64,000 nt of DNA from Gammaproteobacteria bacterium (GCA_024234995.1 JACKNF010000007.1:62001-126000); one strand, 5' to 3'; positions 44,642 to 54,165 are shown, counted from the first letter of the stretch. Notes: generated from the sequence alone by a model not told the origin. Numbers and translations are program-made.

Positions 44642-45175
44642 TTAAGCCAGCACGACCGGTTCGCTCTTGAGTTGTTCGCCATCGAGCGAGAACTTCAGCA
44701 GAATATTGGATTCCTCGCCTTCGGCCAGATAGCGCAGCACCGGACCAAACACCGTCCGCAGCTCCTTGGCGTTGCACACCGGCAGATAGACACGCAACAC
44801 CCGCGGATCGTAATAGCGGAATTCCAATGGCTCAAGTGCAGGACCGTAGACTTTCAGGAAGGAACGTAAATGATCACGCACGGTACGCAAATTGGCCTGG
44901 CTGATCGCGAATATTCCCCAGTGCCGCCCCCAACCTTCTTCCAGAACCCACCCGGCAAACGGCGTATCAAGCTTGAATACCGCCAAATAGGCAGCAACCT
45001 GAGCCACATCCGGCTCCAGTTCACCGGGGAATAGACAAACCGATTCGACACTTAGCCGCTCTAACATTTGCGGCAGATTCGGCACTGAAGCGCCATCCAG
45101 CACAGCATAAACAGTGGTCTCAGGTAGAGCAGATAAATGCTCCCTTAAGGCATTGATGAGAACTACATCGGGCAT
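44642..45175 (-). CDS. DUF4123 type VI secretion adaptor/chaperone
   Basis: 177 residues. Pattern TVYAVLDGASVPNLPQMLE, LEEGWGRHWGIFAISQANLRTVRDHLRSFLKV and FRYYDPRVLRVYLPVCNAKELRTVFGPV is characteristic of DUF4123 (Tap/TEC) proteins, which load effectors onto a cognate VgrG. It follows vgrG by 83 bases on the same strand, the standard order, but no recognisable toxin gene is present between it and the duplicated-domain gene. Confidence 0.88.
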   Translation of the reverse strand: MPDVVLINALREHLSALPETTVYAVLDGASVPNLPQMLERLSVESVCLFPGELEPDVAQVAAYLAVFKLDTPFAGWVLEEGWGRHWGIFAISQANLRTVRDHLRSFLKVYGPALEPLEFRYYDPRVLRVYLPVCNAKELRTVFGPVLRYLAEGEESNILLKFSLDGEQLKSEPVVLA

Positions 45176-45258
45176 GACCTACGCTCCGAATTGCCAAAAA
45201 TCGCCATCCCTCCTTGCGGGAGAGAGCCGGGTATGCAGTGGACCTCGATGCCGGAGAA

Positions 45259-47589
45259 TCAACGCGGCGGAGTCCGCGGTTCTTGAGCACGCTGCTGCTC
45301 TTCTTGAGTCTGCTGCTCCTGAGCATGCGGCGGCTCCTGCGTCCGTGGCTCCTGCGTCCGTGGCTCCTGGGTTCTTTCCGTTTGAGTAAATGGAGCGCCG
45401 GATTGAGCAGCGCTGGATTTAACCTGGACTTGCGGCGCTTGTTGATAATCATCGACACTCACGGAATCCAGGGATTGCGGACTTGGCGCTTGAATAGGCG
45501 TGGCTTCGGCACTCGTCACTTGACCGGCCTGATCATCCGCTGCTTCCTGGGGCGCGGTGGGCGCGGTGGGTGCATCTGGGGAACTGCCGGAACCGGAACC
45601 TGCCGAGCCGCCGCCGCTATTGATCATCACCATGGGGCTGCCGGCGATTTTTACCATGGGCGCGCCGCTGATGGTGATACCGGATGGACCGAGGTCGATA
45701 AAATTGGCGCCGGCCTTAATCGTCAACTGCATCCCCGCTTCAATCACCACCTTCATTCCGGCCTTGAGATGGATCTCCATGCCCGCATCCAGGGCGTGAT
45801 TCTGCCCCACCTTCTCCTGCTGGTTCATGCCCACCTTGAGCGACAAGGTGCCGTCGACCTTCTGGTTGTAATTGCCAACAACCTGCTGATGTTTTTCGCC
45901 GGCGATCTTTTCAAACTGATCGCCGCTACCGCCCTCGCCCGATTTAACGATGAGATGTTTTTCGCCCTCGACCTGCTCGAATTGCTTCTTTTTGACGATC
46001 AGGTGGCGTTCGCTGCCGATCCATTCCCGGGCATCGTTCTTGATCCGGATGTCCTCATCGCGCTCGCCATGCAGGAAAATTTGCTCCTTGCCCTTGTCAT
46101 CCTCGAAACGAAACTCGTTAAACCCGTCCCCCCCCTTGCTGGAGAGACTCTTGAGGGTGGACATGGTCTTCTTGTCTGGCAAGGTGTAAGGCGGCAGGTT
46201 GGCACCGTTATAGACGCGGCCGGTGATGATCGGCAGGTTGGGATTACCTTCTAGGAAATCCACAATTACCTCTTGGCCGATCCGCGGCAAGTAGATCGCA
46301 CCCCACTTCTTACCCGCCCAATTCTGAGCAACCCGGATCCAGCAGGAGCTATTTTCATCAGCGTTGTCATGCCGGTCCCAGTGGAAATGGCATTTCACCC
46401 GGCCATATTGGTCGGTATAAATCTCCTCGCCGCTGGGACCGACCACGATGGCAGTCTGCGGTCCTTGCACCACCGGCTTGGGGGTGATGCGTGGCGCACG
46501 GTACGGTTGCTGAGCGTCAATCGCAGTAATCCGCACTTGGTAGGGTTTACCCACCCACTCCGGATTGGGTGTGGATTCATAGGGGTCCGATTGCAGTTCA
46601 TAACTTGCTGCCACAACCAGATACTGCCGGTTCTGATCCTGCCGCCCTGAGTTGGTCAAGCTGAATAGATAGCCGGTAGCCACACCGCGTACCACGCCCA
46701 ATCCTTGCAGAATCTCATGCTGAGCCAGCAGTTCCTGCAAGCGGATCTTGGTGTAGTTATCGCCATCGCTGGCCTCCGTGTACTCACCTGGATAATCGTA
46801 GACCTCGAATTTGGCCATGGCGTGGCTCTTCGGCATGTTCACCACTTGGCGCAATGTCTTGGCCGGCGAAGTAAAATCGAAGTCGTTGAGCGAGTAGCCC
46901 CCTGGCTGCACCTGCTTTTCCACCGTCCATTCGTAGATATGATCACGCTCCTTCCATTGCATGACATCGGGCGGATAGTAGGGTACCTCGTCGTAGTTGG
47001 GAAATGTGCCGTGGGCGCTGTAGTCATCCGCCAACACCAGGGTATGCTTACCGTTTTCGTGTTTGAAGTAGTAGTAGATGCCCGCTTGCTCCATCAAGCG
47101 GCTGACAAAATTGAAATCGGTTTCCCGGTACTGCACGCAGTATTCCAGCGTCGGATATTGGCCGCTGAGGGATTTCTTGAAATCGGTAAAGCCTTGTTCC
47201 TGGAAAATCGCCTCGATGATCTGAGGAATGGTTTTTTCCTGGAAAATCCGGCAATCCGAGGTCCGGGTCAGGAACCATAACCAGGGGCTGAGAGTAGCCC
47301 GATATACCCCATAGCGCATGCCACGCATGCCCAGGTAGCTGAAACGGGTGACGAAACCATTGAAATAGCGAGTCCCGCTCCCGCGCGATTCCGGCAATTG
47401 CACACGGACTGTCATGTTTTTGCCCAGCACTTCCGTTAACTCAATATCGGTGCGCTCACTGAGCAATTCCAGCTCATACTCGAACAGCCGCCCGAGTTGC
47501 TCGGTCGCAATCATGCGATAGAAAAGCAGAACATCCTCGCCTAGCGGGGTGTTGACCGCGAATATCCGGTGTTTTTGCGTGGCAGCCAT
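45259..47589 (-). CDS. vgrG: Type VI secretion spike protein VgrG
   Basis: 776 residues. gp27-like N-terminal region (LFEYELELLSERTDIELTEVLGKNMTVRV, FNGFVTRFSYLG), gp5 OB-fold (IVVGPSGEEIYTDQYGRVKCHFHWDR, SCWIRVAQNWAGKKWGAIYLPRIGQEVIVDFLEGNPNLPIITG) and a DUF2345-like beta-helix tail (about 520-650) ending IDLGPSGITISGAPMVKIAGSPMVMINSGGG. The last 120 residues are low complexity with a TQEPR repeat encoded by a 15-base tandem repeat near 45340-45372. No PAAR or catalytic domain is fused. Divergent from the TssB-TssC fusion gene. Confidence 0.95.
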   Translation of the reverse strand: MAATQKHRIFAVNTPLGEDVLLFYRMIATEQLGRLFEYELELLSERTDIELTEVLGKNMTVRVQLPESRGSGTRYFNGFVTRFSYLGMRGMRYGVYRATLSPWLWFLTRTSDCRIFQEKTIPQIIEAIFQEQGFTDFKKSLSGQYPTLEYCVQYRETDFNFVSRLMEQAGIYYYFKHENGKHTLVLADDYSAHGTFPNYDEVPYYPPDVMQWKERDHIYEWTVEKQVQPGGYSLNDFDFTSPAKTLRQVVNMPKSHAMAKFEVYDYPGEYTEASDGDNYTKIRLQELLAQHEILQGLGVVRGVATGYLFSLTNSGRQDQNRQYLVVAASYELQSDPYESTPNPEWVGKPYQVRITAIDAQQPYRAPRITPKPVVQGPQTAIVVGPSGEEIYTDQYGRVKCHFHWDRHDNADENSSCWIRVAQNWAGKKWGAIYLPRIGQEVIVDFLEGNPNLPIITGRVYNGANLPPYTLPDKKTMSTLKSLSSKGGDGFNEFRFEDDKGKEQIFLHGERDEDIRIKNDAREWIGSERHLIVKKKQFEQVEGEKHLIVKSGEGGSGDQFEKIAGEKHQQVVGNYNQKVDGTLSLKVGMNQQEKVGQNHALDAGMEIHLKAGMKVVIEAGMQLTIKAGANFIDLGPSGITISGAPMVKIAGSPMVMINSGGGSAGSGSGSSPDAPTAPTAPQEAADDQAGQVTSAEATPIQAPSPQSLDSVSVDDYQQAPQVQVKSSAAQSGAPFTQTERTQEPRTQEPRTQEPPHAQEQQTQEEQQRAQEPRTPPR
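45338..45375. repeat. 15-base tandem repeat in vgrG 3' end
   Basis: The unit GGCTCCTGCGTCCGT is repeated about two and a half times. On the coding strand it gives TQEPR repeats, so copy-number change alters the tail length without a frameshift. Confidence 0.65.
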
Positions 47590-47784
47590 GATTCCAGACT
47601 CCAGAGGGAGTAGTGCTCGTCAAGATTGTAGCGGGTTGGCCAAAAAGACCGTTACCCAAGCAACGCAACTGAACGACTATGAGTTTAGCAGCAAATTCCT
47701 GCTGGGAAGTCCCACCAAAACCGTCAAAACCGGGCTAGACTTCCTAGACTTTCTGTATTGTTTCCTGATTGGAGATCAAACGCC

Positions 47785-49302
47785 ATGCCAGGCCGAATGG
47801 AATTCCAGCTTAACCTGCCAAAATCAGCAATGAATCCACCCGCCCAGCGGGATCCGGCGACGCCATTGCGCATCTTGATCATGGCTGATTTCAGCGGCCG
47901 GGCACATCGGGAAACACCCAGCCCGCTGGTCGATTTAGCCAGCCGGCCCTTGCTAACAGTCGATGTGGACAACCTGGATGCGATGATGGCCCGGTTGGCC
48001 CCGAAGCTGCGATTGGCGCCGGTTGCAGACACCGGCGCGGCGCTGACCATCAGCTTCAGTCAACTCGACGACTTTCATCCTGACGCCCTCTACCAGCGAT
48101 TGGATGTGTTTCAGGCCCTGCGCCGGACGCGCGCCCGGTTGCTCAACCCGGCCAGTTTTGCCCAGGCCGCCGCCGAATTGGCCCCCTTACCTCCTGCGGA
48201 GACAGTCCAAACTGAACCAGCGCCGGTTGAAGAAGACGCCAACCTATTAGGGCGGTTGCTGGGACAGGCGCCGGTTCAACCTGCGGCGCGGCCAGCGGAT
48301 GCGGGGACAGCGGCGATCCAATCCTTGCTACAGGCGATCGTGCAGCCCCATATCGTCCATACCGACGCACGGCAACCCGCTTGGGTAGCGGCCGTGGATG
48401 CAGCGATTGGCGATCAACTACGCATGATTCTACACCAGCCCGTATTCCAGGCTTTGGAAGCGGTTTGGCGCGGCGTGCAAGGCCTGATCACCCATCTCGA
48501 TAGCGACGCGGTGCATGTTTCGCTGCTTGACATCACCCGTGAAGAATTGCTAACCGATTTACGCAATGCCGGCGGCGACCCAAAAGCCACCAGCCTTTAT
48601 ACGCTACTGGTGGACCGGGGTTCGCGGATGCCGGATAAACAGCCCTGGTCGCTGCTGGTCGGCGACTACCGCTTTGGTGCTGGCCCGGAGGATATCGCCT
48701 TACTGGCGGCGATAGGTTCATTAGCTGCTCACGCCGGCGGGCCGTTTCTAGCGGAGGCGGCCCCGGAATTGCTCGGCGCTGACTCAGCAGCGGCGCTGGC
48801 CGATCCAAGCCAATGGACACCGCTGACGGCTGGAAATGAAGAGAACTGGCAAGCCTTGCGTCATTGCGCCGTAGCGCCTTGGCTGGGACTGGCCCTGCCA
48901 CGGGTATTACTGCGGCTGCCCTATGGCCGCAAGACTGATCCGCTCGAACAGCTCGAATTTGAGGAAATGCCGCTAGGCCGCGATGCCGGGACTTATCTTT
49001 GGGGTAATCCGGCTTTTGTCTGTGCGCGGTTGATCGCGGCCGCGTTTGTGGAAAACGGGTGGAATTTCAGCCTGGGTGATGTGCTGGAACTGGACGATTT
49101 ACCAGCGCATGTCTACGAAGAGGCTGGCGAGCGGGTCATGCAACCGGCCAGCGAGGTCCTGCTAGGCGAACGGGCGATACAGGCGGTGCTGGCCAGAGGA
49201 CTCATGCCGTTCTTGGGGCACCGCCAACGCAATGCGGTCCGGCTGGCGCGGTTTCAATCGCTGGCGGAGCCAGCCACGGCTCTGGCAGGCGCATGGACAT
49301 GA
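47785..49302 (+). CDS. Type VI secretion sheath protein, TssB-TssC fusion
   Basis: 505 residues from the ATG at 47785 (GGAGA ribosome site); a TTG nine codons upstream is less likely. Residues 1-125 read as TssB (EFQLNLPKSA, RILIMADFSGRA, VDVDNLDAMMARLAPKLRL, LDDFHPDALYQRLDVFQALR). A proline/alanine linker (about 125-170) leads to TssC (LEAVWRGVQGLITHLDSD, YTLLVDRGSRMPDKQPWSLLVGDYRFGAGPEDIALLAAIG, GLALPRVLLRLPYGRKTDPLEQLEFEE, YLWGNPAFVCARLIAAAF). In classical systems these are separate genes. No other core genes are in the window. It ends 14 bases from the convergent recC stop. Confidence 0.88.
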   Translation: MPGRMEFQLNLPKSAMNPPAQRDPATPLRILIMADFSGRAHRETPSPLVDLASRPLLTVDVDNLDAMMARLAPKLRLAPVADTGAALTISFSQLDDFHPDALYQRLDVFQALRRTRARLLNPASFAQAAAELAPLPPAETVQTEPAPVEEDANLLGRLLGQAPVQPAARPADAGTAAIQSLLQAIVQPHIVHTDARQPAWVAAVDAAIGDQLRMILHQPVFQALEAVWRGVQGLITHLDSDAVHVSLLDITREELLTDLRNAGGDPKATSLYTLLVDRGSRMPDKQPWSLLVGDYRFGAGPEDIALLAAIGSLAAHAGGPFLAEAAPELLGADSAAALADPSQWTPLTAGNEENWQALRHCAVAPWLGLALPRVLLRLPYGRKTDPLEQLEFEEMPLGRDAGTYLWGNPAFVCARLIAAAFVENGWNFSLGDVLELDDLPAHVYEEAGERVMQPASEVLLGERAIQAVLARGLMPFLGHRQRNAVRLARFQSLAEPATALAGAWT

Positions 49303-49316
49303 AGCACATTTGTTTC

Positions 49317-52300
49317 TTAACGATGATCGCTCGAAGAACTGCGATTGGCGTCAATCGCCTCAAATAGCGGCCCAAAAACCGTTATCGCCAGGCTGGTAAA
49401 TTCCTCATCCAGCGGACCGGTACTCCCAAACGCCAGTTGATAATAGGCGTCTTCCCGCTCCGCTGATCCTGCCCGCTGCTCATCCCCTTCCCAGATTCGC
49501 TGCGCAGCCCATAATGCTTTGTCCGGATCATTTCCCTTGTCTTTGCGCAACCGCTCGGTATACGCCAATGCGCTTTTCGGAAAAAACGGCAACAACCGGC
49601 GCGATCCTTGCCAATAGAGATCAAGTAACACGCTCAGCAGTGCGTCCGGATTCTCCACCATGTCCAGCACGATATCCTGATCCTCCGCCACCCAATGACT
49701 TTGCCGGGCGGCGCCTTCCGGCGCGGCTGCGTTCAGTGCAAGATGATGCAGCCACAGATTCAGGTAATCGGCAGCTTTGATCTTGGCCAGCCGGTAACCA
49801 ACCCAGCCAGCTGCCGTCATGCCCGCCAGCCGTCCGGTCAGGCGGAAATCACCTAACGTCAAATCCACTGCCAACGGTTCCGTGTCCCGGCGTGGAAAGA
49901 CCCGTCCCAGCCGCCCGGCGAAGCGCACGACACGATCGCTGGCCTCAGCAAACAGGCATTCGCCAACCTGCCCATGCGGCAAGGTCCCGCTCGCCCGCAT
50001 GATGGTCTCAATTGCTGGCACGGACCGTCCTTCGCGATGCAGATCCAACATCCGGTCCAGCAGTTGATAATTCTCCAGCCCGCCCAGCACAAACGGCTCA
50101 CGCGTCTCCAGCGCCTCTTCACCCTCATCAACCTGGATACCCAAGCGTTCCCGCAACAGCCAGCGGGCTGGATTCCTGAAAAACCGCGTCAAATTCTCCA
50201 ATGTCACCCAACGCAACGCGGGTTCTGGCTCTGACAATTCGCTGGTTAATAGGGGTGCTGCGTCTAACTCACCGCGTCCTGCCTGACGGCTTGCCTCGAT
50301 CCATTCCCGCGCATAGCTGAACAGCCGCCGGTCACCGGTAAAATAGCGCCGGCTGAATGCCTGCAATTGGTGATGCGTCACCAATTGCGTGCTGGCCCGG
50401 TTACCATCTGCCGTTTGAAACCCTCGATCCACGACATCCAGTAACTCGCTGACCAGCACCGATGGAGGCAAAACGGAATTATCGCGGATATTTTGACCGG
50501 TATAACTCAGATACAGACAGCGCCGGGCGGACAGCAGGGTTTCCAGGAACAGATACCGATCATCCTGACGGCGCGAACGGTCGCCACGCTGGAAGCGATC
50601 AGCCATCAGATCAAAGCTAACCGGGCGATGCGGGCGTGGATAGGCATCATCATTCATGCCAATCAGGCACACGATTGCAAATGGAATACTGCGCATTGGC
50701 ACCATCGCGCAGCAGGTCACCCCGCCGCTCAAGAATCGCCCTGCCCCGCTTTCCGGAACGGTCAACAATTCACGCAACGCTGATTTCACCACGGCCAGAG
50801 ATACTGGCTCGGTAAATTTCGCCAGATCCATGTGCTCGCCCAGAGTATCTAACGCCGTGCGAATCAGTTGCAATTCATTCTCTTCACGCTCACGGGGCTC
50901 GAAAAAACGGTCCAACAAGGCACGTAAAGTGACAATCCAGCCGGCGGGCGGCTGGCGCTCCCCCAACCAATCATGCAACTCGAACAATGCCTCCAGAAAA
51001 CGCTGCAACCCGCCCAGCGCCTGAGCCTCGCCCCCTTCGATTTCATCGTAGGGGAGAATACCGGCATATAAATCCCGCCCCTGCCCTGGCAGCGCGTAAC
51101 CGAGTAATAAGCGATCGAGTCCAGCCCGCCAAGTGTGTTCGGCCGTCGCCGGCAGATCCCAAGCATCCTTGGTTTGGGCGTCAATCCCCCAGCGAATGCC
51201 GGCGCCCCGCACCCAGCAGCGAATGCGCTCCAGATCACCCTCGTTCAGGGTGAACCGGCGTTGCACTGCGGGTGGTTCCAGCAAGCTCAACACCTGCGCG
51301 GTGTCGAAGCGCTCACCGCTCAGATCCAGCAGCTCAAAAAACACCTCTACCAGCGGGTTTTCAACAGGCAGCCCCTGATCAGCGATGCTGAAGGGAATCC
51401 GCCGCTCATAAGGCGCCACATCGAATACCGATTCAATCAGTGGCCCGTAGCGGGCGATATCCGGCGCCATGACAATGACGTCAGAGGGCCGTAAATCCCG
51501 GTACGTTTCAAACAGCGCCAACAACTGATCGTGCAATACTTCAACTTCACGCATCGGCCCATGGCAGACGTGAACTTGCAATGAGCGATCATCAGGATGC
51601 AATGACAGGGGTGGATATTCATCTGTCCCCCGTTCCCGCAAATGGAGAATATCGGCCTGCACCCAGTGCAGTAGATCATCGCCCTCGGGTTCCACAAAAT
51701 GATCGGATTCGACGCACGGATAACCCGGCAATAGATCAATAAAATCCCGCCCCTGCTTCCCGAGCGACGCCAGTAACGGATTGCCAACGGTCAGATACTC
51801 AGCTTCAGGATCGATGTCCTCGCCCAAACGGGCGAGATCGCGTTCGGCGCGAATATCACCCCAATATTCACCACAAGGATTGAGCAAAAATAAATGCACA
51901 TCAATATAGTGCGCCAGTTCCGCCAGCAAATTCAGATACAGCGGCGGTAGCGCCGACACGCCGATGATGGCGGCTCGTTCGGGCAGCAGGCGCTGATCAA
52001 CCTGACCCCGTTGCAGGGCGGTGCGCAACTGGTTCTGTATCCGTGTCCGGTGTATCTCGCCGCCGCGCGCCAGCCGCCGCCACAACGCCGCCTGCCAGTG
52101 ATCTTCCTGGCCCTCCTCCCATTGCATGCTCCAGTCAGGCCGATAGATCAAATACTGGTCGAAGCAGTCAGCAATCCGGCAAGCCAGCTCATGGCGGCGG
52201 AAGTCGTCGCTGCCATCACCCAGCCAGGCTCGTACTGGCGCAAAGCAAGCCCCTTCTTCCAGGTCCTTTAAGAGCGCCATAACCCGCCAGCGCAGCACTG

Positions 52301-52562
52301 GCCGGTCAAAAGCCGGCGCCGGCGGCAACCAGCGCAGCACAGCCCGGCTTATCTCCCATAGAAAAGTTGCCGGAAACTGAAAATCAAGATTGGCACAGAT
52401 ACCCAGCCGGTTAGCCAACTGCAAGGATAGCCAACGGGCCATGCCGTTACTCTGCGTCACGATGATTTCGTGGGCCAGCGGGGAGCGCAACGGACGGCGT
52501 AAGCATGCTGCCAGTGAGTCCGTCAGCGTTTCGAGGCGATTGCCTTGATGGATGTGAAACAT
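49317..52562 (-). CDS. recC: Exodeoxyribonuclease V gamma subunit RecC
   Basis: Chi-recognition subunit of RecBCD. 1081 residues, close to the family length of about 1120. The N-terminus MFHIHQGNRLETLTDSLA and IIVTQSNGMARWLSLQLANRLGICANLDFQFPATFLWEI are diagnostic, as are SALPPLYLNLLAELAHYIDVHLFLLNPCGEYWGDI and CAMVPMRSIPFAIVCLIGMNDDAYPRPHRPVSFDLMA. recB and recD are not adjacent in the window. It begins 13 bases after the DUF721 gene on the same strand and may be cotranscribed with it and the dioxygenase gene. Confidence 0.96.
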   Translation of the reverse strand: MFHIHQGNRLETLTDSLAACLRRPLRSPLAHEIIVTQSNGMARWLSLQLANRLGICANLDFQFPATFLWEISRAVLRWLPPAPAFDRPVLRWRVMALLKDLEEGACFAPVRAWLGDGSDDFRRHELACRIADCFDQYLIYRPDWSMQWEEGQEDHWQAALWRRLARGGEIHRTRIQNQLRTALQRGQVDQRLLPERAAIIGVSALPPLYLNLLAELAHYIDVHLFLLNPCGEYWGDIRAERDLARLGEDIDPEAEYLTVGNPLLASLGKQGRDFIDLLPGYPCVESDHFVEPEGDDLLHWVQADILHLRERGTDEYPPLSLHPDDRSLQVHVCHGPMREVEVLHDQLLALFETYRDLRPSDVIVMAPDIARYGPLIESVFDVAPYERRIPFSIADQGLPVENPLVEVFFELLDLSGERFDTAQVLSLLEPPAVQRRFTLNEGDLERIRCWVRGAGIRWGIDAQTKDAWDLPATAEHTWRAGLDRLLLGYALPGQGRDLYAGILPYDEIEGGEAQALGGLQRFLEALFELHDWLGERQPPAGWIVTLRALLDRFFEPREREENELQLIRTALDTLGEHMDLAKFTEPVSLAVVKSALRELLTVPESGAGRFLSGGVTCCAMVPMRSIPFAIVCLIGMNDDAYPRPHRPVSFDLMADRFQRGDRSRRQDDRYLFLETLLSARRCLYLSYTGQNIRDNSVLPPSVLVSELLDVVDRGFQTADGNRASTQLVTHHQLQAFSRRYFTGDRRLFSYAREWIEASRQAGRGELDAAPLLTSELSEPEPALRWVTLENLTRFFRNPARWLLRERLGIQVDEGEEALETREPFVLGGLENYQLLDRMLDLHREGRSVPAIETIMRASGTLPHGQVGECLFAEASDRVVRFAGRLGRVFPRRDTEPLAVDLTLGDFRLTGRLAGMTAAGWVGYRLAKIKAADYLNLWLHHLALNAAAPEGAARQSHWVAEDQDIVLDMVENPDALLSVLLDLYWQGSRRLLPFFPKSALAYTERLRKDKGNDPDKALWAAQRIWEGDEQRAGSAEREDAYYQLAFGSTGPLDEEFTSLAITVFGPLFEAIDANRSSSSDHR

Positions 52563-52575
52563 GATGAAAATGACG

Positions 52576-53400
52576 CTATGAATCGTCTAACACAGCGTGT
52601 TGCGCGAGATGGTGCAAGGCGGCGCTCAAACGTGGATTTGCTTCATCGCGCGCGATTTGTTCAATAAGCCGGGCGCTTTTCTGAGTCAGCGCCTGTGGCG
52701 GCCGCCGCAATGGCGGAGGGGCTGTCACCGGTTCCACACGGATATGCGGCTTGGGCAATGTGATACCCAGTTGCTGGCCGAGGGCTTGACGGATGTCATA
52801 GAGCTTGTAGCGCAACCGGGTTGCCCAACTGGCTGAATCAGTCCGCACTGTCCATACTTCCTCATCCATCCGGACTAATAAAGCATGTTCGCGCAGATGC
52901 GGCGGCAAATAAGCATGAAAAATCCGGCTAGATTTCGCCAATTCATTGGTTTTGTTTATTAATTGCCCCAAAACACCAGATCGCCGCGGTAAGCTCTCGC
53001 CTAATGATGCAATCGTATGCTGGGTGGAAGATCGCTGCGCCGCATGTGGTTCATGTGATTGCGAGGCCGCCGGAACAGCCGCTGAAAGAGACCGGCGGTC
53101 TAGGGAATCTTCCACCAGCCGGACATAAGAAGCCTTGGCGTCCGCCACTCTCGCTGGTGTGAATCCGGCAGCCGTCAACGGCTCGCCCCCTCCCTTCGCC
53201 GGGAGGGCGGAATGAGCACTGGCCAGATCCGCTACCACTCCCGTCCGGGATTCCGCAGCAGGTGATGGTTCTTTAGGGCCATAACCGCGCAGCATCTTCA
53301 GCATCTTGCTTGTGTGCTGCCGGGCAATGATCCGGCGATCGGACTGCATATCGGCGTCAACACCGCTATCTACTTGATCTTTGCGGCAGGTCTCGTCCAC
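52576..53400 (-). CDS. DUF721/DciA-like protein with long N-terminal extension
   Basis: 274 residues, GTG start at 53400 with GAGAGG upstream. The DUF721 domain covers about 143-230 (GVLGQLINKTNELAKSSRIFHAYLPPHLREHALLVRMDEEVWTVRTDSASWATRLRYKLYDIRQAL), the fold of DciA, the ancestral loader of the DnaB helicase. Standard DciA is about 100-160 residues; here 140 extra residues of low-complexity, polar sequence precede it, part of it from a palindromic repeat (GGGEPLTAAG). The C-terminus (about 245-274) is helical. DciA in other gammaproteobacteria is near secA; the location before recC is unusual, so this could be a paralogue. Confidence 0.8.
   Translation of the reverse strand: MDETCRKDQVDSGVDADMQSDRRIIARQHTSKMLKMLRGYGPKEPSPAAESRTGVVADLASAHSALPAKGGGEPLTAAGFTPARVADAKASYVRLVEDSLDRRSLSAAVPAASQSHEPHAAQRSSTQHTIASLGESLPRRSGVLGQLINKTNELAKSSRIFHAYLPPHLREHALLVRMDEEVWTVRTDSASWATRLRYKLYDIRQALGQQLGITLPKPHIRVEPVTAPPPLRRPPQALTQKSARLIEQIARDEANPRLSAALHHLAQHAVLDDS
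53188..53207. repeat. Perfect palindrome inside the DUF721 gene
   Basis: CCCTCCC (53188-53194), 6-base loop, GGGAGGG (53201-53207), read in frame within the N-terminal extension of the DUF721 gene. Same style as the repeats at 2246 and 38094. Confidence 0.6.
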
Positions 53401-53412
53401 TGTGGAATCCTC

Positions 53413-54165
53413 TCAGCCCTGATCGCCGAAGGCGCACGGCAAGCGTAGATCATCCGGTACGTTAGGCGGACATTGGCCGCAGAGCAGATTACCCGGTACG
53501 GCGAATGCCATTTTCCGGGGTGGCGGCAAGTTTAAATTGTTCATGATCGCCACAAACTCCTCCAGGCTTTTGCCTCCGCCAAGGCGTGGATTACGCGCCT
53601 TCTCCTGAGCAATAGACGACACAAACCGCCCTTCGTAGTCATGTCCTGGGTAGACCAGCGTTTCATCCGGCAAGGTGAAAAACCGGTCATGAATACTGCG
53701 ATATAACGCAACCGGGTCACCCGACTGGAAATCAGTCCGGCCGCAACCATCAATCAACAGGGCGTCACCAGAGAACAGGAGTCGTTGCGTACCAGCATCT
53801 ATCAGGTATGCGTGATGGGATGAGGTATGGCCTGGCGTGAATAGCGGCTGTAGCGCTATTTCACCAATCATCAATGGCTCGCCCTCATGGAGACCGGCAT
53901 CGGTGCACAGCAGCCCGTCGAGAGCAGGGCCAGCGATCCGGCTGCCTGCCAGATGCTTAAGCTTGAGCGCTCCGGTTAAATGGTCGGCGTGGACGTGAGT
54001 TTCGACCGTGAATGCCAGATGCAGGCCAAGGCTGCTGATAACGGCCAGATCGCGCTCCACGGTTTCAAGCACCGGGTCAATCAGCGCGCAGCCGCCGGTC
54101 GCTGAACAACCAAGTAAATAGGTATAGGTGCAGGACACCGGTTCGAACAATTGCCGAAAAATCAT
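53413..54165 (-). CDS. Persulfide dioxygenase (ETHE1/PDO family)
   Basis: Mononuclear iron enzyme that oxidises glutathione persulfide to sulfite and glutathione. 250 residues from the ATG at 54165 (AAGGAGAC ribosome site). Metallo-beta-lactamase motif ETHVHADHLTGALKLK, then FTPGHTSSHHAYLI, the PDO-type SGDALLIDGCGRTDFQSGD and LVYPGHDYEGRFVSSIAQEK. The conserved C-terminal NLPPPRKMAFAVPGNLLCGQCP supports the PDO group over glyoxalase II. It fits the persulfide theme of the ArsR-type regulator and rhodanese near 9.3-10.5 kb. The DUF721 gene begins 12 bases downstream. Confidence 0.92.
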   Translation of the reverse strand: MIFRQLFEPVSCTYTYLLGCSATGGCALIDPVLETVERDLAVISSLGLHLAFTVETHVHADHLTGALKLKHLAGSRIAGPALDGLLCTDAGLHEGEPLMIGEIALQPLFTPGHTSSHHAYLIDAGTQRLLFSGDALLIDGCGRTDFQSGDPVALYRSIHDRFFTLPDETLVYPGHDYEGRFVSSIAQEKARNPRLGGGKSLEEFVAIMNNLNLPPPRKMAFAVPGNLLCGQCPPNVPDDLRLPCAFGDQG

